Below, in pieces: positions 21,981 through 30,365 of a stretch of DNA of 35,020 nt (the first letter of the stretch is position 1; each line of letters opens with the position of its first letter). The notes beneath the pieces were generated by a model. That model had not been told where the DNA came from. It did not search any database and saw only the letters and a list, made by a program, of their open reading frames with translations. Origin of the DNA: Desulfobacterota bacterium AH_259_B03_O07 (lineage in GTDB: Bacteria; Desulfobacterota_D; UBA1144; Nemesobacterales; CSP1-2). The translations under genes and the position numbers were made by a program. Location: positions 1 through 35,020 of the forward strand of contig JALLOG010000020.1 of assembly GCA_027717645.1 (NCBI GenBank), given 5' to 3'.

Positions 21981-23306
21981 ATGAGTGAAAGAACTAAGAG
22001 AGAGGTCAAAGAGCAAAACGAATCAATTAACAACAGCCTGTCTAAAAGTTACCAAGCTGTTCGTAGTTTTTCAGAAGAACTTTCAAGACCATTGGCGATC
22101 GAGGATTATGTTGTTCAATCAATGCCTGATGTCAGTCCAACAAAATGGCATCTTGCTCATACGAGCTGGTTCTTTGAAACATTCATTTTAAGTAAAGCAA
22201 ACCCAAAATACAGATCCCCTGATCCTCAGTTCAATTATCTCTTTAATTCTTACTATGTTCAGGTTGGAGAAAGACATTGTCGTCCGAAGAGGGGGCTTAT
22301 ATCAAGACCAACGGTAGAAGAGGTTTATGATTATAGACGCCATGTCGATCAGATTATGTTGGAATTTCTTGAAGTCGCTGATGAGGAGCAAATAAATAAT
22401 TTTGCTTCTGTGATCGAAGTTGGCCTACATCACGAACAGCAGCATCAGGAGCTAATTCTAACCGATATTAAACATGTATTTTATGAAAATCCTCTTCGCC
22501 CTGCATATTTACAAATCATAAATAAAAGTTCACAACCAAGATTAGGTGATATGAATTGGATATATTACCCACAGGGTCTATATTCGATAGGTTATGATGA
22601 GGAAGGTTTTTCATTTGATAATGAGACACCTCAACACAAAGAATATGTAAATTCTTTTGAGCTTTACTCAAGATTGGTAACGAATCGCGAATATCTCGAA
22701 TTCATAGAGGACGGAGGTTACCAAGGGAGTGAAATTTGGCTTTCCGACGCTTGGCATGCTGTAGAATCGAATAATTGGAAAGCACCGCTATACTGGGAAA
22801 AGAATGACGGTGATTGGCGTTATTTTACGCTTACGGGGACGCGTGAGATCGCATTAGACGAACCCGTTTGTCATGTAAGTTACTACGAGGCTGATGCATA
22901 TTCTCGTTGGGCTGGTGCAAGGCTTCCAAGGGAAGCAGAATGGGAAATTGCTGCTTCTGAGCTTTCCATAGAAGGAAATTTTGTAGACAAAGGAAACTAC
23001 CACCCTACGGCGTTATCTAAAAGTATTAACAATGGTAAACCTGAACAGATCTTTGGAGATGTTTGGGAGTGGACCAGTAGTCCTTATACTCCATATCCAG
23101 GTTTCAATACGCTTGAGGGAGCTTTAGGGGAATACAACGGTAAATTTATGTGTAACCAAATGGTACTTAGGGGCGGATCATGTGCCACATCTAAGTCTCA
23201 TATCCGTAAGACATATAGGAACTTCTTTCCACCCGATGCTAGATGGCAGTTTATGGGAATCCGACTCGCTAAAGATGTTCATGAGCCTCAGCCGAACGAT
23301 GCATAA
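21981..23306 (+). CDS. egtB: EgtB, hercynylcysteine sulfoxide synthase (non-haem iron)
   Basis: A 441-aa protein, start fixed by AAGGGGA. The N-terminal DinB-like domain has H57 (KWHLAHTSWFFE) and the H-x3-H-x-E motif (H151-EQQ-H155-Q-E157), the iron ligands of EgtB. The linker GERHCRPKRGLISRPT is typical. The C-terminal FGE-sulfatase-like domain contains GDVWEWTSSPY and LRGGSCATSKSHIRKTYRNF. EgtB joins trimethylhistidine (hercynine) to a thiol donor with oxygen, the central step of ergothioneine synthesis. Type I enzymes use gamma-glutamylcysteine and type II use cysteine; which applies here is not decided by eye. It overlaps egtD by 8 bp. No egtA, egtC or egtE is nearby. Confidence 0.92.
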   Translation: MSERTKREVKEQNESINNSLSKSYQAVRSFSEELSRPLAIEDYVVQSMPDVSPTKWHLAHTSWFFETFILSKANPKYRSPDPQFNYLFNSYYVQVGERHCRPKRGLISRPTVEEVYDYRRHVDQIMLEFLEVADEEQINNFASVIEVGLHHEQQHQELILTDIKHVFYENPLRPAYLQIINKSSQPRLGDMNWIYYPQGLYSIGYDEEGFSFDNETPQHKEYVNSFELYSRLVTNREYLEFIEDGGYQGSEIWLSDAWHAVESNNWKAPLYWEKNDGDWRYFTLTGTREIALDEPVCHVSYYEADAYSRWAGARLPREAEWEIAASELSIEGNFVDKGNYHPTALSKSINNGKPEQIFGDVWEWTSSPYTPYPGFNTLEGALGEYNGKFMCNQMVLRGGSCATSKSHIRKTYRNFFPPDARWQFMGIRLAKDVHEPQPNDA

Positions 23307-24261
23307 TAACTTGCTTGGAATTCACAAATATGAGGCAGAAGATGAAGATCTTATGGCTGAGGTGCTGGAAGGCCTAAATCAATCTCAGAAGAAACTCCCA
23401 AGTAAACTCTTTTATGATCAAAAGGGTTCAGAGCTATTTGATCAGATCTGTGATCTCAAAGAATATTATCTCACCCAAACTGAGATGTGGATTATGAATA
23501 GGTATATTGATGAAATATCCTCAATGCTTGGTGAAAAATGTCTATTAATTGAACTTGGCAGTGGGAGTAGCACAAAAGTGCGAATGTTGCTTGATCACCT
23601 TGACGATCCAGTCGGTTACGTGCCGGTTGATATCTCATTGGAGCATTTACTAAGTTCTGCGAATTCGATTGCAAGAGATTATCCGAACATTAAAGTCCTT
23701 CCAGTTTATGCCGATTACACTCAGCCATTCGTTTTACCCGATATTTCTATTCATTTTTCGAAAAAGGTCATTTATTATCCAGGATCGACTATTGGCAACT
23801 TCACTCCTACGAATGCTAGTAGATTTATAAATCGGATCGCAGAAAATTCAGGCAATGGTAGCGGATTCTTGATAGGAGTCGATTTAAAGAAGGACACAAA
23901 GACACTGGAAGCCGCATATAATGATAAAGAGGGTGTCACGGCGGCATTCAACTTAAATATGCTTAAAAGACTTAATGGTGAGCTCAAAACCGATTTTGAT
24001 TTGAGTCAGTGGAGACATCATGCGTTTTATAATATGGGCGAGGGTAGAATAGAAATGCATCTTGTAAGTTTAAAGGAGCAACAAGTAAGCCTAAATGGAA
24101 CAGGAATTGAATTTAAGAAAGACGAGACTATTTTAACAGAATATTCATATAAATATTCTGCAAATGAGTTTGAGGAACTGTTAGAAGATGGTTTTAAGGT
24201 TGAGAAGGTCTGGACTGATGAAGAAAATAAATTCAGTGTTCAATACATGACTGCTCGCTGA
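23299..24261 (+). CDS. egtD: EgtD, histidine N-alpha-methyltransferase
   Basis: The frame is open from 23182 inside egtB. I start at the ATG at 23299, which gives 320 aa, the usual EgtD length, and overlaps the egtB stop by 8 bp. ATG at 23281 is possible. SAM binding is at ELGSGSSTKVRMLL (85-98) and PVDIS; further family motifs are YYPGSTIGNFTP (159-170), GVDLKKD, FNLNMLKRLNGEL and the late GRIEMHL. EgtD trimethylates histidine to hercynine, the substrate for EgtB. The gene order egtB-egtD with overlap implies one operon and coupled translation. Confidence 0.92.
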   Translation: MHNNLLGIHKYEAEDEDLMAEVLEGLNQSQKKLPSKLFYDQKGSELFDQICDLKEYYLTQTEMWIMNRYIDEISSMLGEKCLLIELGSGSSTKVRMLLDHLDDPVGYVPVDISLEHLLSSANSIARDYPNIKVLPVYADYTQPFVLPDISIHFSKKVIYYPGSTIGNFTPTNASRFINRIAENSGNGSGFLIGVDLKKDTKTLEAAYNDKEGVTAAFNLNMLKRLNGELKTDFDLSQWRHHAFYNMGEGRIEMHLVSLKEQQVSLNGTGIEFKKDETILTEYSYKYSANEFEELLEDGFKVEKVWTDEENKFSVQYMTAR

Positions 24262-24552
24262 TGATCTATGAAGCCACAAATTAGACTAATTTAGCCACAA
24301 ATTATCACATTTAATCACGAAACAAAATAAGCAAGGTGCAGGATCCAATATCTGAGTAAAACTTTTGATGAATGGTACAGCATGAAAAGTGCATCAGGCT
24401 TATCATATCATTTTAAATTTGTTTTCATCAAAGTTTAATTTTATATAAGCTATAGATAGGAGGGGCTTCCCTTCGATGAGACTCAGGACAGGCTAGCCTC
24501 GACCAGTTCGCGCCAGAGATGGCGCTCCTACGATGTAACGTAAAGATAACCA
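24262..24552. other. Spacer with decayed dispersed repeats
   Basis: Just under 300 bp without a gene. AGCCACAAATTA is repeated at 24272 and 24293 (21-bp period). TAGGAGGGGCTTCCCTTCGA (about 24460) looks like a degenerate copy of the REP-like unit at 26638. ATGAGACTCAGGACAGGCT resembles another dispersed repeat type. No terminator is evident after egtD, so read-through into the sigma factor gene is possible. Confidence 0.4.
24508..24533 (-). repeat. REP-like palindrome
   Basis: GCGCCA (24510-24515) and TGGCGC (24520-24525) flank GAGA; on the minus strand it reads TAGGAGCGCCATCTCTGGCG. It shares the TAGGAGCG lead with the copy at 26638-26661, so the two belong to one dispersed family. Confidence 0.65.
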
Positions 24553-25860
24553 ATGGCCTTTCAAAGAAAACAAGCTGATTTAAATCAGCTAGATAAAATT
24601 GTACGTAATGAGTTTGGGAAAATGATATCCACTTTTACCAGGCTTTTTGGTATCCAGCACCTTCACTTAGCTGAGAAAGTTATAGAGGAATCAACTATAA
24701 AAGCGAGGTCAATCTTTCAGTCTCGAGGAATGCCTCAAAATACAAAGGATTTGATTTGGAATATTGCAAGGATTAAGGGCACTGAGATCCTCAGGCGAGA
24801 AAACAGGTTATACGATAAAAGTTTAAAAATGAATCAGATAAGCTCGGAGGACTTTAAGCTACTTACCAACCTGAGTGATGAATTAATTAGAGAAAATCAG
24901 CTAAGAATGATGTTCGTTAGCTGCCACCCCACTATTGAACGGGATTCACAAGTTACACTCATCCTTAAGCTGCTAGGTGGATTTAATATTCAGGATATCG
25001 CAAAAGGACTTTCAATTAATGAATCAGCTACCGTAAAGAGATTAAAAAAGGGGAGAGAAAAGATGAGGGAGCTAAAGATCGCATATGATTTGCCTAAGGG
25101 ATCTAAATTATCAAAAAATCTAAATTCGGTTCTTCAAAGTTTATATCTGATATTTAACAAGGGATATAATACTCCACATGAAAATGTCGAAATTGGATCT
25201 GATTTCTGTATCGAGGCGATCAGGTTGGCAACATTATTAGTAGAAGATCCTTTGACAGATAAACCAGAAACCAATGCCTTGCTCTCCTTAATGCTTTTGG
25301 AAGCTTCCAGGTTACCTGCTAAATTTGATGAAAATGGGGATGTGCTTCTTTTGCAGGAGCAGGATCGCTCACTGTGGAACAGAAATATGATAAATAAGGG
25401 ACTATCTTTTCTTCATAAGTCAGCGAGTAGTAATCAGGTTAGTGAATATCACTTACGAGCTGGAGTATCTGCATGCCATGGAATTTCAAAAAACTACAGA
25501 GATACAGATTGGAGAAAAATTCTTTCACTATATGACAATTATTTAATGTTTAACAGTAAACCGGATATCGAACTAGATAGGGCGATTGCTTACTCAAAGG
25601 TATTCGGTGCAAGGCCTGGTATCAAAACAATCAAAGGTATAGCTAAAAAGAAAGAACTTGCAAAGAATCATTTGCTTTACTCTACATTGGGGAATTTATA
25701 TTTAGAGTTAAATCAATACAAGGATGCGCTTCATAATTACAAAAAGGCTTTGAAGTATTCTGAATTAAAAAATGATCAGTCATTCTATAAGAAGAAAATA
25801 GATATTTGCTCTAATAGGATAGAAATGACTAACAGGTATGGCCTTCAAAAGTCCTTCTGA
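24553..25860 (+). CDS. ECF42-type RNA polymerase sigma factor with C-terminal TPR-like extension
   Basis: A 435-aa protein. Residues 12-90 are sigma region 2 and about 115-172 region 4 (LRMMFVSCHPTIERDSQVTL, then the HTH FNIQDIAKGLSINESATVKR). LYLIFNKGY (197-205) is the hallmark that begins the long helical extension (DUF6596-like); the end (about 345-420) has TPR character, LYLELNQYKDALHNYKKALK. Members of this group have no membrane anti-sigma factor; the extension itself is needed for activity. They often sit beside YCII-domain genes, which are absent here. Instead it is 13 bp upstream of the ABC ATPase gene and 291 bp downstream of egtD. No good ribosome binding site is visible. Confidence 0.82.
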   Translation: MAFQRKQADLNQLDKIVRNEFGKMISTFTRLFGIQHLHLAEKVIEESTIKARSIFQSRGMPQNTKDLIWNIARIKGTEILRRENRLYDKSLKMNQISSEDFKLLTNLSDELIRENQLRMMFVSCHPTIERDSQVTLILKLLGGFNIQDIAKGLSINESATVKRLKKGREKMRELKIAYDLPKGSKLSKNLNSVLQSLYLIFNKGYNTPHENVEIGSDFCIEAIRLATLLVEDPLTDKPETNALLSLMLLEASRLPAKFDENGDVLLLQEQDRSLWNRNMINKGLSFLHKSASSNQVSEYHLRAGVSACHGISKNYRDTDWRKILSLYDNYLMFNSKPDIELDRAIAYSKVFGARPGIKTIKGIAKKKELAKNHLLYSTLGNLYLELNQYKDALHNYKKALKYSELKNDQSFYKKKIDICSNRIEMTNRYGLQKSF

Positions 25861-25873
25861 AAAAATTTAGTTT

Positions 25874-26614
25874 ATGATAAAGCTAGAAAAGGTTTCAAAA
25901 GAGTTTGGTTCTACAACGGCACTATACCAAACTACATTAGAGTTCCTTCCTCAAAGTACCACAGTGATTATCGGGCCAAGCGGATGTGGTAAATCAACCA
26001 TTCTTCGCTTGATCATCGGACTAATTAAGCCTGATGGGGGAGTTGTTTATGTAGAAGGTGAAGTTCTTGATGAAGATAATTTAAATTTTTTGAGACATAA
26101 GATGGGCTATGTAATCCAGGAAGGGGGTCTTTTCCCTCATCTTACAGCGAAGGAAAATGTCTTATTGATGGCGAAATGCTTGGGTAATGGAAGAACAGAA
26201 ATAGAGGATCGGATGGTTGAACTTTGTAAATTAACGAAATTTCCAGTGGATGCTCTGGATCGCTATCCGGTACAAATCTCGGGTGGACAGAGACAACGTG
26301 TTAGCTTAATGCGAGCTCTTATGTTAAACCCAGACATTTTATTGCTTGACGAACCACTTGGTGCACTTGATCCCCTAGTTCGTTTTGAACTTCAAAATGA
26401 TCTAAGGGAGATATTTCAGAGATTAGGAAAGACAGTAATAATGGTAACTCATGACATTGGAGAAGCAGGATTTTTTGGAGATAAAATTGTATTGCTTAAG
26501 GATGGACAGATAGTACAGCTCGGAAACATAACGGATTTAGTGAACAATCCTTCCGACCCGTTTGTTACAAGTTTTATAAATGCGCAAAGAACCCGTTTGG
26601 AGTCAATAATTTAA
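25874..26614 (+). CDS. ABC transporter ATPase, OpuCA/EgtV-like
   Basis: A 246-aa nucleotide-binding subunit with Walker A GPSGCGKST (34-42), Q-loop VIQEGGLFPHL, signature ISGGQRQRV (135-143), Walker B ILLLDEP (155-161) and switch His in MVTHDIGEA. The length and the QEGGLFPHLTAKEN segment fit the glycine-betaine/choline/ergothioneine import group, but the C-terminal CBS domains of many OpuCA proteins are absent. It follows the sigma factor gene by 13 bp, and its likely partner, the binding-protein/permease fusion, starts about 450 bp downstream past a repeat-filled gap. Powering ergothioneine uptake is an inference from egtBD nearby. Confidence 0.88.
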   Translation: MIKLEKVSKEFGSTTALYQTTLEFLPQSTTVIIGPSGCGKSTILRLIIGLIKPDGGVVYVEGEVLDEDNLNFLRHKMGYVIQEGGLFPHLTAKENVLLMAKCLGNGRTEIEDRMVELCKLTKFPVDALDRYPVQISGGQRQRVSLMRALMLNPDILLLDEPLGALDPLVRFELQNDLREIFQRLGKTVIMVTHDIGEAGFFGDKIVLLKDGQIVQLGNITDLVNNPSDPFVTSFINAQRTRLESII

Positions 26615-27061
26615 AAAGATGCAGGATGCAAGATTCATGTAGGAGCGGCTTCCAGCCGCGATGAACTAGCGATGATGTTTATAAACTATTTGAGGAAATC
26701 TTACAAAATGATGGAAATGGATTACTTAGTTGTCGATCCTGAAGCAAGCCTGCCCTGGCATCAGGCCATGGTCCTAGACAAGCTCCCTCGCGATGATTTT
26801 TCCAATCTGTCATTGGGAGCCAACGTAGTTGGCGTGGCAATCTCACTTTTTCCATATTTCTCCTGGAATCCTGAGAGATTCCGCTACATTTTTTCTCGAT
26901 GTTACGTAAATGTTTGTCCATATGAGACTAATGCAAATTTTGTACAAAGCAGTCACGAGCAAGACTCGTGACCTACCCCGAAATGAGGGTATAAAACTAA
27001 AAAATCGAGTCCACCACTCGCTTCGACTAAACCCAGGGCTGGCTTGCTGGTGGATTTTGGT
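26615..27061. other. Repeat mosaic between ABC ATPase and permease fusion genes
   Basis: No gene; the open frame here is built from repeats. In order: the REP-like unit at 26638-26661; GTCATTGGGAGCCAACGTAG (26809-26844 with its second half), a variant of the widespread GTCATTGCGAG-type repeat with arms GCCAAC/GTTGGC (26819-26824, 26828-26833); and a hairpin GTCACGAG-caaga-CTCGTGAC (26952-26972). Three families in 450 bp suggest a preferred landing place for miniature repeats. They may weaken or uncouple co-transcription of the two transporter genes. Confidence 0.6.
26638..26661 (+). repeat. REP-like palindrome
   Basis: TGTAGGAGCGGCTTCCAGCC then GCGA: arms GCGGCT (26645-26650) and AGCCGC (26654-26659) with a 3-nt loop. 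This TAGGAGCGGCTTCCAGCCGC unit is a very common bacterial REP-like sequence. Confidence 0.8.
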
Positions 27062-28585
27062 ATGATACCAATGAGATATTTCAACCTCAAAGTGTTGTTA
27101 ATTACGCTCATATTTATGATTTTACATCCTAGTTTGATCACGATTGCCAATTCTGAAAACGGGGTTAAAGTCGGCTCAAAGAAGTTCACCGAATCTGTAA
27201 TTTTAGGAGAAATGGTTTCTCAACTTGCTAGGAGTGGAGGTGCTGATGTCAGGTATCTAAAAGAGCTCGGGGGAACAAGGGTTCTTTGGAATTCACTTTT
27301 AAGAGGAGATATCGATATATATCCAGAATACACTGGAACTATTGTCGAAGAGATATTAGCCAATGAAAAGATAAAGGTTGATAAAGAATTAAAAAGCGTT
27401 TTGGCTGCTAAGGGAATTATAATGAGCGATCCGCTTGGGTTTAATAACACTTATGCAATTGGCATGAAGGAGGAAGTTGCTGAAAGACTCAAAATTAAAA
27501 AAATCTCCGACTTGCTTAAGTATCCAGATCTAAAGTTTGGTCTGACTAGTGAGTTTATGAATCGAGGAGATGGTTGGCCTTCGCTACAAAAGAGGTATAA
27601 ATTGCCTCAGAAGAACGTGAGGGGAATCGATCATGATCTTGCCTACCGTGGTTTGGAAGGTGGGGGTATAGAAGTAATAGATTTGTATTCAACTGATGCA
27701 GAGATTGACTACTATAATCTAAGGGCGTTGGAAGACGACTTAAATCACTTTTCAAACTATAATGCAGTACTACTTTATCGTTCAAATCTTAAAGAAATTG
27801 AACCAGAGGCCCTTAATGAGATTTTAAATTTACAGGGGCAAATTTCTGAAAATGACATGATTAAAATGAATGCCTTGGTCAAAATCGATGGGGAACCAGA
27901 GAGTGAAGTGGCTTCCGATTTTGTGAGGAAAAAACTATCAATTACTACACAGCCAAAGAAAGATACATTTTTAAACAGGTTGGGACGCAATACTCTTCAG
28001 CATCTTTTCTTGGTTGTTGTATCGCTTTCAGCCGCAATAATAATCTCCATACCTCTTGGAATATGGGCGTATAAAAGTGAGAAAATGGGTAAGGCGATTC
28101 TGGGAGTTGTTGGAATAATTCAAACGATACCCTCACTAGCATTACTTGTCTTTATGATACCGCTTTTAGGAATTGGTGCCACTCCGGCAATAGTGGCACT
28201 GTTTTTATATAGCTTGCTACCGATAGTGAGAAACACATATACAGGGTTACATGACATTCCTTCACATATAAGAGAGTCTGCGGAGGCTTTGGGCTTATCA
28301 GCATTTGCAAAACTTAGACTCATCGAATTGCCAATTGCATCAAGATCAATTCTTGCTGGAATCAAAACGTCTGCTGTGATTAATGTAGGGACTGCTACGT
28401 TAGGGGCACTTATCGGGGCCGGAGGCTATGGCCAACCAATACTCACAGGAATTCGTCTTGACAATATTAGCTTAATACTTCAAGGGGCAATCCCTGCTGC
28501 CGTTCTTGCTCTTTTGGTGCAAGGCTTATTCGATTTATCAGAAAATTTCATTGTTCCAAAAGGGTTGAGACTAAAAGAAGAGTAG
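27062..28585 (+). CDS. ABC importer: substrate-binding protein fused ahead of permease (OpuC/EgtU superfamily)
   Basis: About 507 aa from the ATG at 27062 (an ATG at 27071 and a TTG at 27044 are alternatives). A signal/anchor segment (to about residue 30) is followed by an OpuAC-type binding domain (about 33-290): VKVGSKKFTESVILGEMV, LGGTRVLWNSLLRGDIDIYP, EYTGTIVEEIL. From about 312 to 500 is a BPD_transp_1 permease with the EAA-type loop ESAEALGLSAFAKLRLIELP that docks the ATPase. The described ergothioneine importer EgtU has the same two parts in the opposite order. Betaine or choline remain possible substrates; ergothioneine is inferred from egtB and egtD upstream. Confidence 0.85.
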   Translation: MIPMRYFNLKVLLITLIFMILHPSLITIANSENGVKVGSKKFTESVILGEMVSQLARSGGADVRYLKELGGTRVLWNSLLRGDIDIYPEYTGTIVEEILANEKIKVDKELKSVLAAKGIIMSDPLGFNNTYAIGMKEEVAERLKIKKISDLLKYPDLKFGLTSEFMNRGDGWPSLQKRYKLPQKNVRGIDHDLAYRGLEGGGIEVIDLYSTDAEIDYYNLRALEDDLNHFSNYNAVLLYRSNLKEIEPEALNEILNLQGQISENDMIKMNALVKIDGEPESEVASDFVRKKLSITTQPKKDTFLNRLGRNTLQHLFLVVVSLSAAIIISIPLGIWAYKSEKMGKAILGVVGIIQTIPSLALLVFMIPLLGIGATPAIVALFLYSLLPIVRNTYTGLHDIPSHIRESAEALGLSAFAKLRLIELPIASRSILAGIKTSAVINVGTATLGALIGAGGYGQPILTGIRLDNISLILQGAIPAAVLALLVQGLFDLSENFIVPKGLRLKEE

Positions 28586-29159
28586 GTTTGATTTAAAGAA
28601 ATACGTGCAGATTTAACTAGCGAATTCCCTGTAGCTACGGATTTTCCTATGTTCTGTCGCTGCGAACACTTCGACCCTTCGGTACAACTCAGGGCTCAGT
28701 ATAGACTCCGTGAAGCAATCTCCCATTTTGTCATCGCTGTAAATGTCACGTAATTCAGAGACAAAAGCCAAAGATCGATGTTAAAGTTTCCAGGAATTTT
28801 TTAATCTATCGTACCCAGTTCCCCGATTAAAACATCGGGGACAAGCTTTAAATCGGGTATCCATATTTTTAATATTTTCTTTTCTTTGTCTTGATACAAA
28901 GAAACAAAAATCAAGGGCTGTCAAAAAATTAGGATTTATTAAATCAATTCCTACAGCTAAAAATATTTAATTCAGCCCCAACCCTAAATCTTTTTTTAAC
29001 GCTTTCGGAATTGATTTTGGCAATTTTTTGAATGCCCGTTTACAGTAAAAAGTTTAAATCTTAAATATTATCCTCGAAATATCTAACATCTACAGCAATG
29101 ACTGCACGGACTTTCTCCAAATTTGAAGATACCCTGCAGGTTGCTGCAGGGAGTTTCAT
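28586..29159. other. Gene-free region with dispersed repeats
   Basis: No credible gene on either strand. CTTCGACCCTTCGGTACAAC (about 28667) and GTCATCGCTG-type words are repeat fragments. CCCCGAT-taaaac-ATCGGGG (28821-28840) is a hairpin. TTTGTCTTGATACAAAGAAA (about 28885) is a well-known dispersed sequence with its own small palindrome. CCCTGCAG-gttg-CTGCAGGG (29132-29151) lies just past the toxin stop and could end leftward transcription, though no T-run follows. Confidence 0.55.
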
Positions 29160-29510
29160 TTATAAAATTTCAATACCTAGGTGAATAAGCAGTGCCTTTT
29201 CCACATCCATTACCTTTTCTGCCGAAACGGTGCCCAGTTTCTTAATAAGCCTTTTTTTATCGACGGTTCTGATCTGATTGCATTTTACTTTTGAATCCTT
29301 GGTCAAATTAGCACTTCCTTTTGATAGGAATACTTCGAATGGATAGAGCTTTGAAGGACTTGAAGTTATTGGAATTAGCGTAATCGTTTCTGCATATTCG
29401 TTGTTTATATTGTTTGAGATAACTAAAGCAGGTCTCGTTTTGCCAATTTCTCTTCCTACAATAGGTTCAAGCGAGACCAACCACACGCTTCCTCTACTAA
29501 TCCCATCCAT
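29160..29510 (-). CDS. mazF: MazF/PemK-type endoribonuclease toxin
   Basis: A 116-aa protein: ISRGSVWLVSLEPIVGREIG, KTRPALVISNNINNEYAETI, TLIPITSS and VKCNQIRTVDKKRL are the MazF fold landmarks (R in GREIGKTRP, T/S in PITSS, and the CNQIRTVD strand). MazF toxins cut mRNA at short motifs. Its start overlaps the antitoxin stop by 14 bp, the usual antitoxin-first order. All core motifs are intact. A hairpin follows the stop codon. Confidence 0.92.
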   Translation of the reverse strand: MDGISRGSVWLVSLEPIVGREIGKTRPALVISNNINNEYAETITLIPITSSPSKLYPFEVFLSKGSANLTKDSKVKCNQIRTVDKKRLIKKLGTVSAEKVMDVEKALLIHLGIEIL

Positions 29511-29706
29511 CAGTAATGGTTGTCTCCCACTCCTTCAAGTCCTTGCCTTCCTTTTTATAACCTTCTCTAAGTGATCTTTTAAGGTTATCCTCCCTTATAG
29601 CTTTGAGCTTATCCCTTACGGCAATTCTTATGAACTCACTTTTGTTATTTATATAGGAAAGCTCCTCATATAATTCTTCATCGATAGTGATATTAATCCT
29701 TACCAT
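29497..29706 (-). CDS. MazE-like ribbon-helix-helix antitoxin
   Basis: A 69-aa protein: VRINITIDEELYEELSYINN is the RHH strand and first helix, KSEFIRIAVRDKLKAI the second helix, and the acidic/Trp-containing tail (KEWETTITDGWD) is the toxin-binding part. GAGGTG lies 7 bases before the ATG. The promoter carries an inverted repeat at the start point, as expected for autoregulation by antitoxin and complex. The class is clear from fold and toxin partner. Confidence 0.88.
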   Translation of the reverse strand: MVRINITIDEELYEELSYINNKSEFIRIAVRDKLKAIREDNLKRSLREGYKKEGKDLKEWETTITDGWD

Positions 29707-29722
29707 CTTGATACACCTCTAG

Positions 29723-29768
29723 TATGTATAATTAATACATATTATATACACATATCAGAATGTGTCAA
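29723..29768 (-). promoter_or_regulatory. Promoter and operator of the toxin-antitoxin operon
   Basis: Minus strand TTGACA (29763-29768), 16-bp spacer, TATAAT (29741-29746). An inverted repeat TATGTAT-aatta-ATACATA (29723-29741) lies just past the -10, over the start point, a suitable site for an RHH dimer pair. Confidence 0.75.
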
Positions 29769-29915
29769 ATCAATTAACCCTTTTTTCTTTGCTGAATGAG
29801 GCGATAAATAAAATTTTCTGAATTTTATTTATTTTTAAACTCTTCTAAATTGTATGTCATTATTATCAACTATATATAAAATCTAATGATCATTTTGTAG
29901 CGAGGAGAATTCAAT

Positions 29916-30341
29916 ATGGGAAAGATGACAAAAGATGAATACAAAGAATTTATGTTGGAGGGTACCAAAACAGGAAAGATTGCTAAGGTGAGAGAAGATG
30001 GGACTCCACATGTTGTACCAATTTGGTACGATATAGATGGTGATGATTTAGTTTTTTCGACTGGTGGGGAATCCGTTAAAGCAAAGAATATGAAACGTGA
30101 TCCAAGAATATGTTTAACAGTTGACGATCAGACTCCTCCATATTCATTTGTTCAAATTGAAGGAAGGGTTACGTTTTCAGAGGATCCCAAGGAGCTTCTG
30201 TACTGGGCAACCCGTATAGGCGGGAGATATATGGGTCAAGATTTGGCAGAGATCTACGGTAAAAGAAACGCAGTACCCGGAGAGGTGCTCGTAAGAATCA
30301 CGCCCAAGAAAGTGATTGCTTATAAAGATGTAGCAAGTTAA
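29916..30341 (+). CDS. PPOX-class (pyridoxamine 5'-phosphate oxidase-like) flavoprotein, F420/FMN type
   Basis: A 141-aa protein with GAGGAGA before the ATG. The split-barrel motifs are KTGKIAKVREDGTPHVVPIW, DDLVFSTGGESVKAKNMKRD, PRICLTVDDQTPPYSFVQIE and RVTFSEDPKELLYWATRIGG. This is the pattern of the Rv1155-like TIGR03618 group, whose members bind F420, FMN or haem-type cofactors. Without F420 synthesis genes in view, the cofactor is open. No operon partner: upstream is the divergent toxin-antitoxin pair and downstream a broken leftward ORF. Confidence 0.85.
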   Translation: MGKMTKDEYKEFMLEGTKTGKIAKVREDGTPHVVPIWYDIDGDDLVFSTGGESVKAKNMKRDPRICLTVDDQTPPYSFVQIEGRVTFSEDPKELLYWATRIGGRYMGQDLAEIYGKRNAVPGEVLVRITPKKVIAYKDVAS

Positions 30342-30365
30342 TAAAGCTTAATATTTTTCGTTTGT

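Noticed and set aside
26672-26971. 99-aa rightward ORF between the two transporter genes
   Set aside because: It is assembled from REP-like and GTCATTGCGAG-like repeats and a hairpin, with no coding pattern.
29132-29151. Rho-independent terminator of the toxin gene
   Set aside because: The 8-bp stem is perfect but no T-run follows on the minus strand, and the sequence resembles a dispersed repeat. It is kept only as a hairpin in the spacer description.
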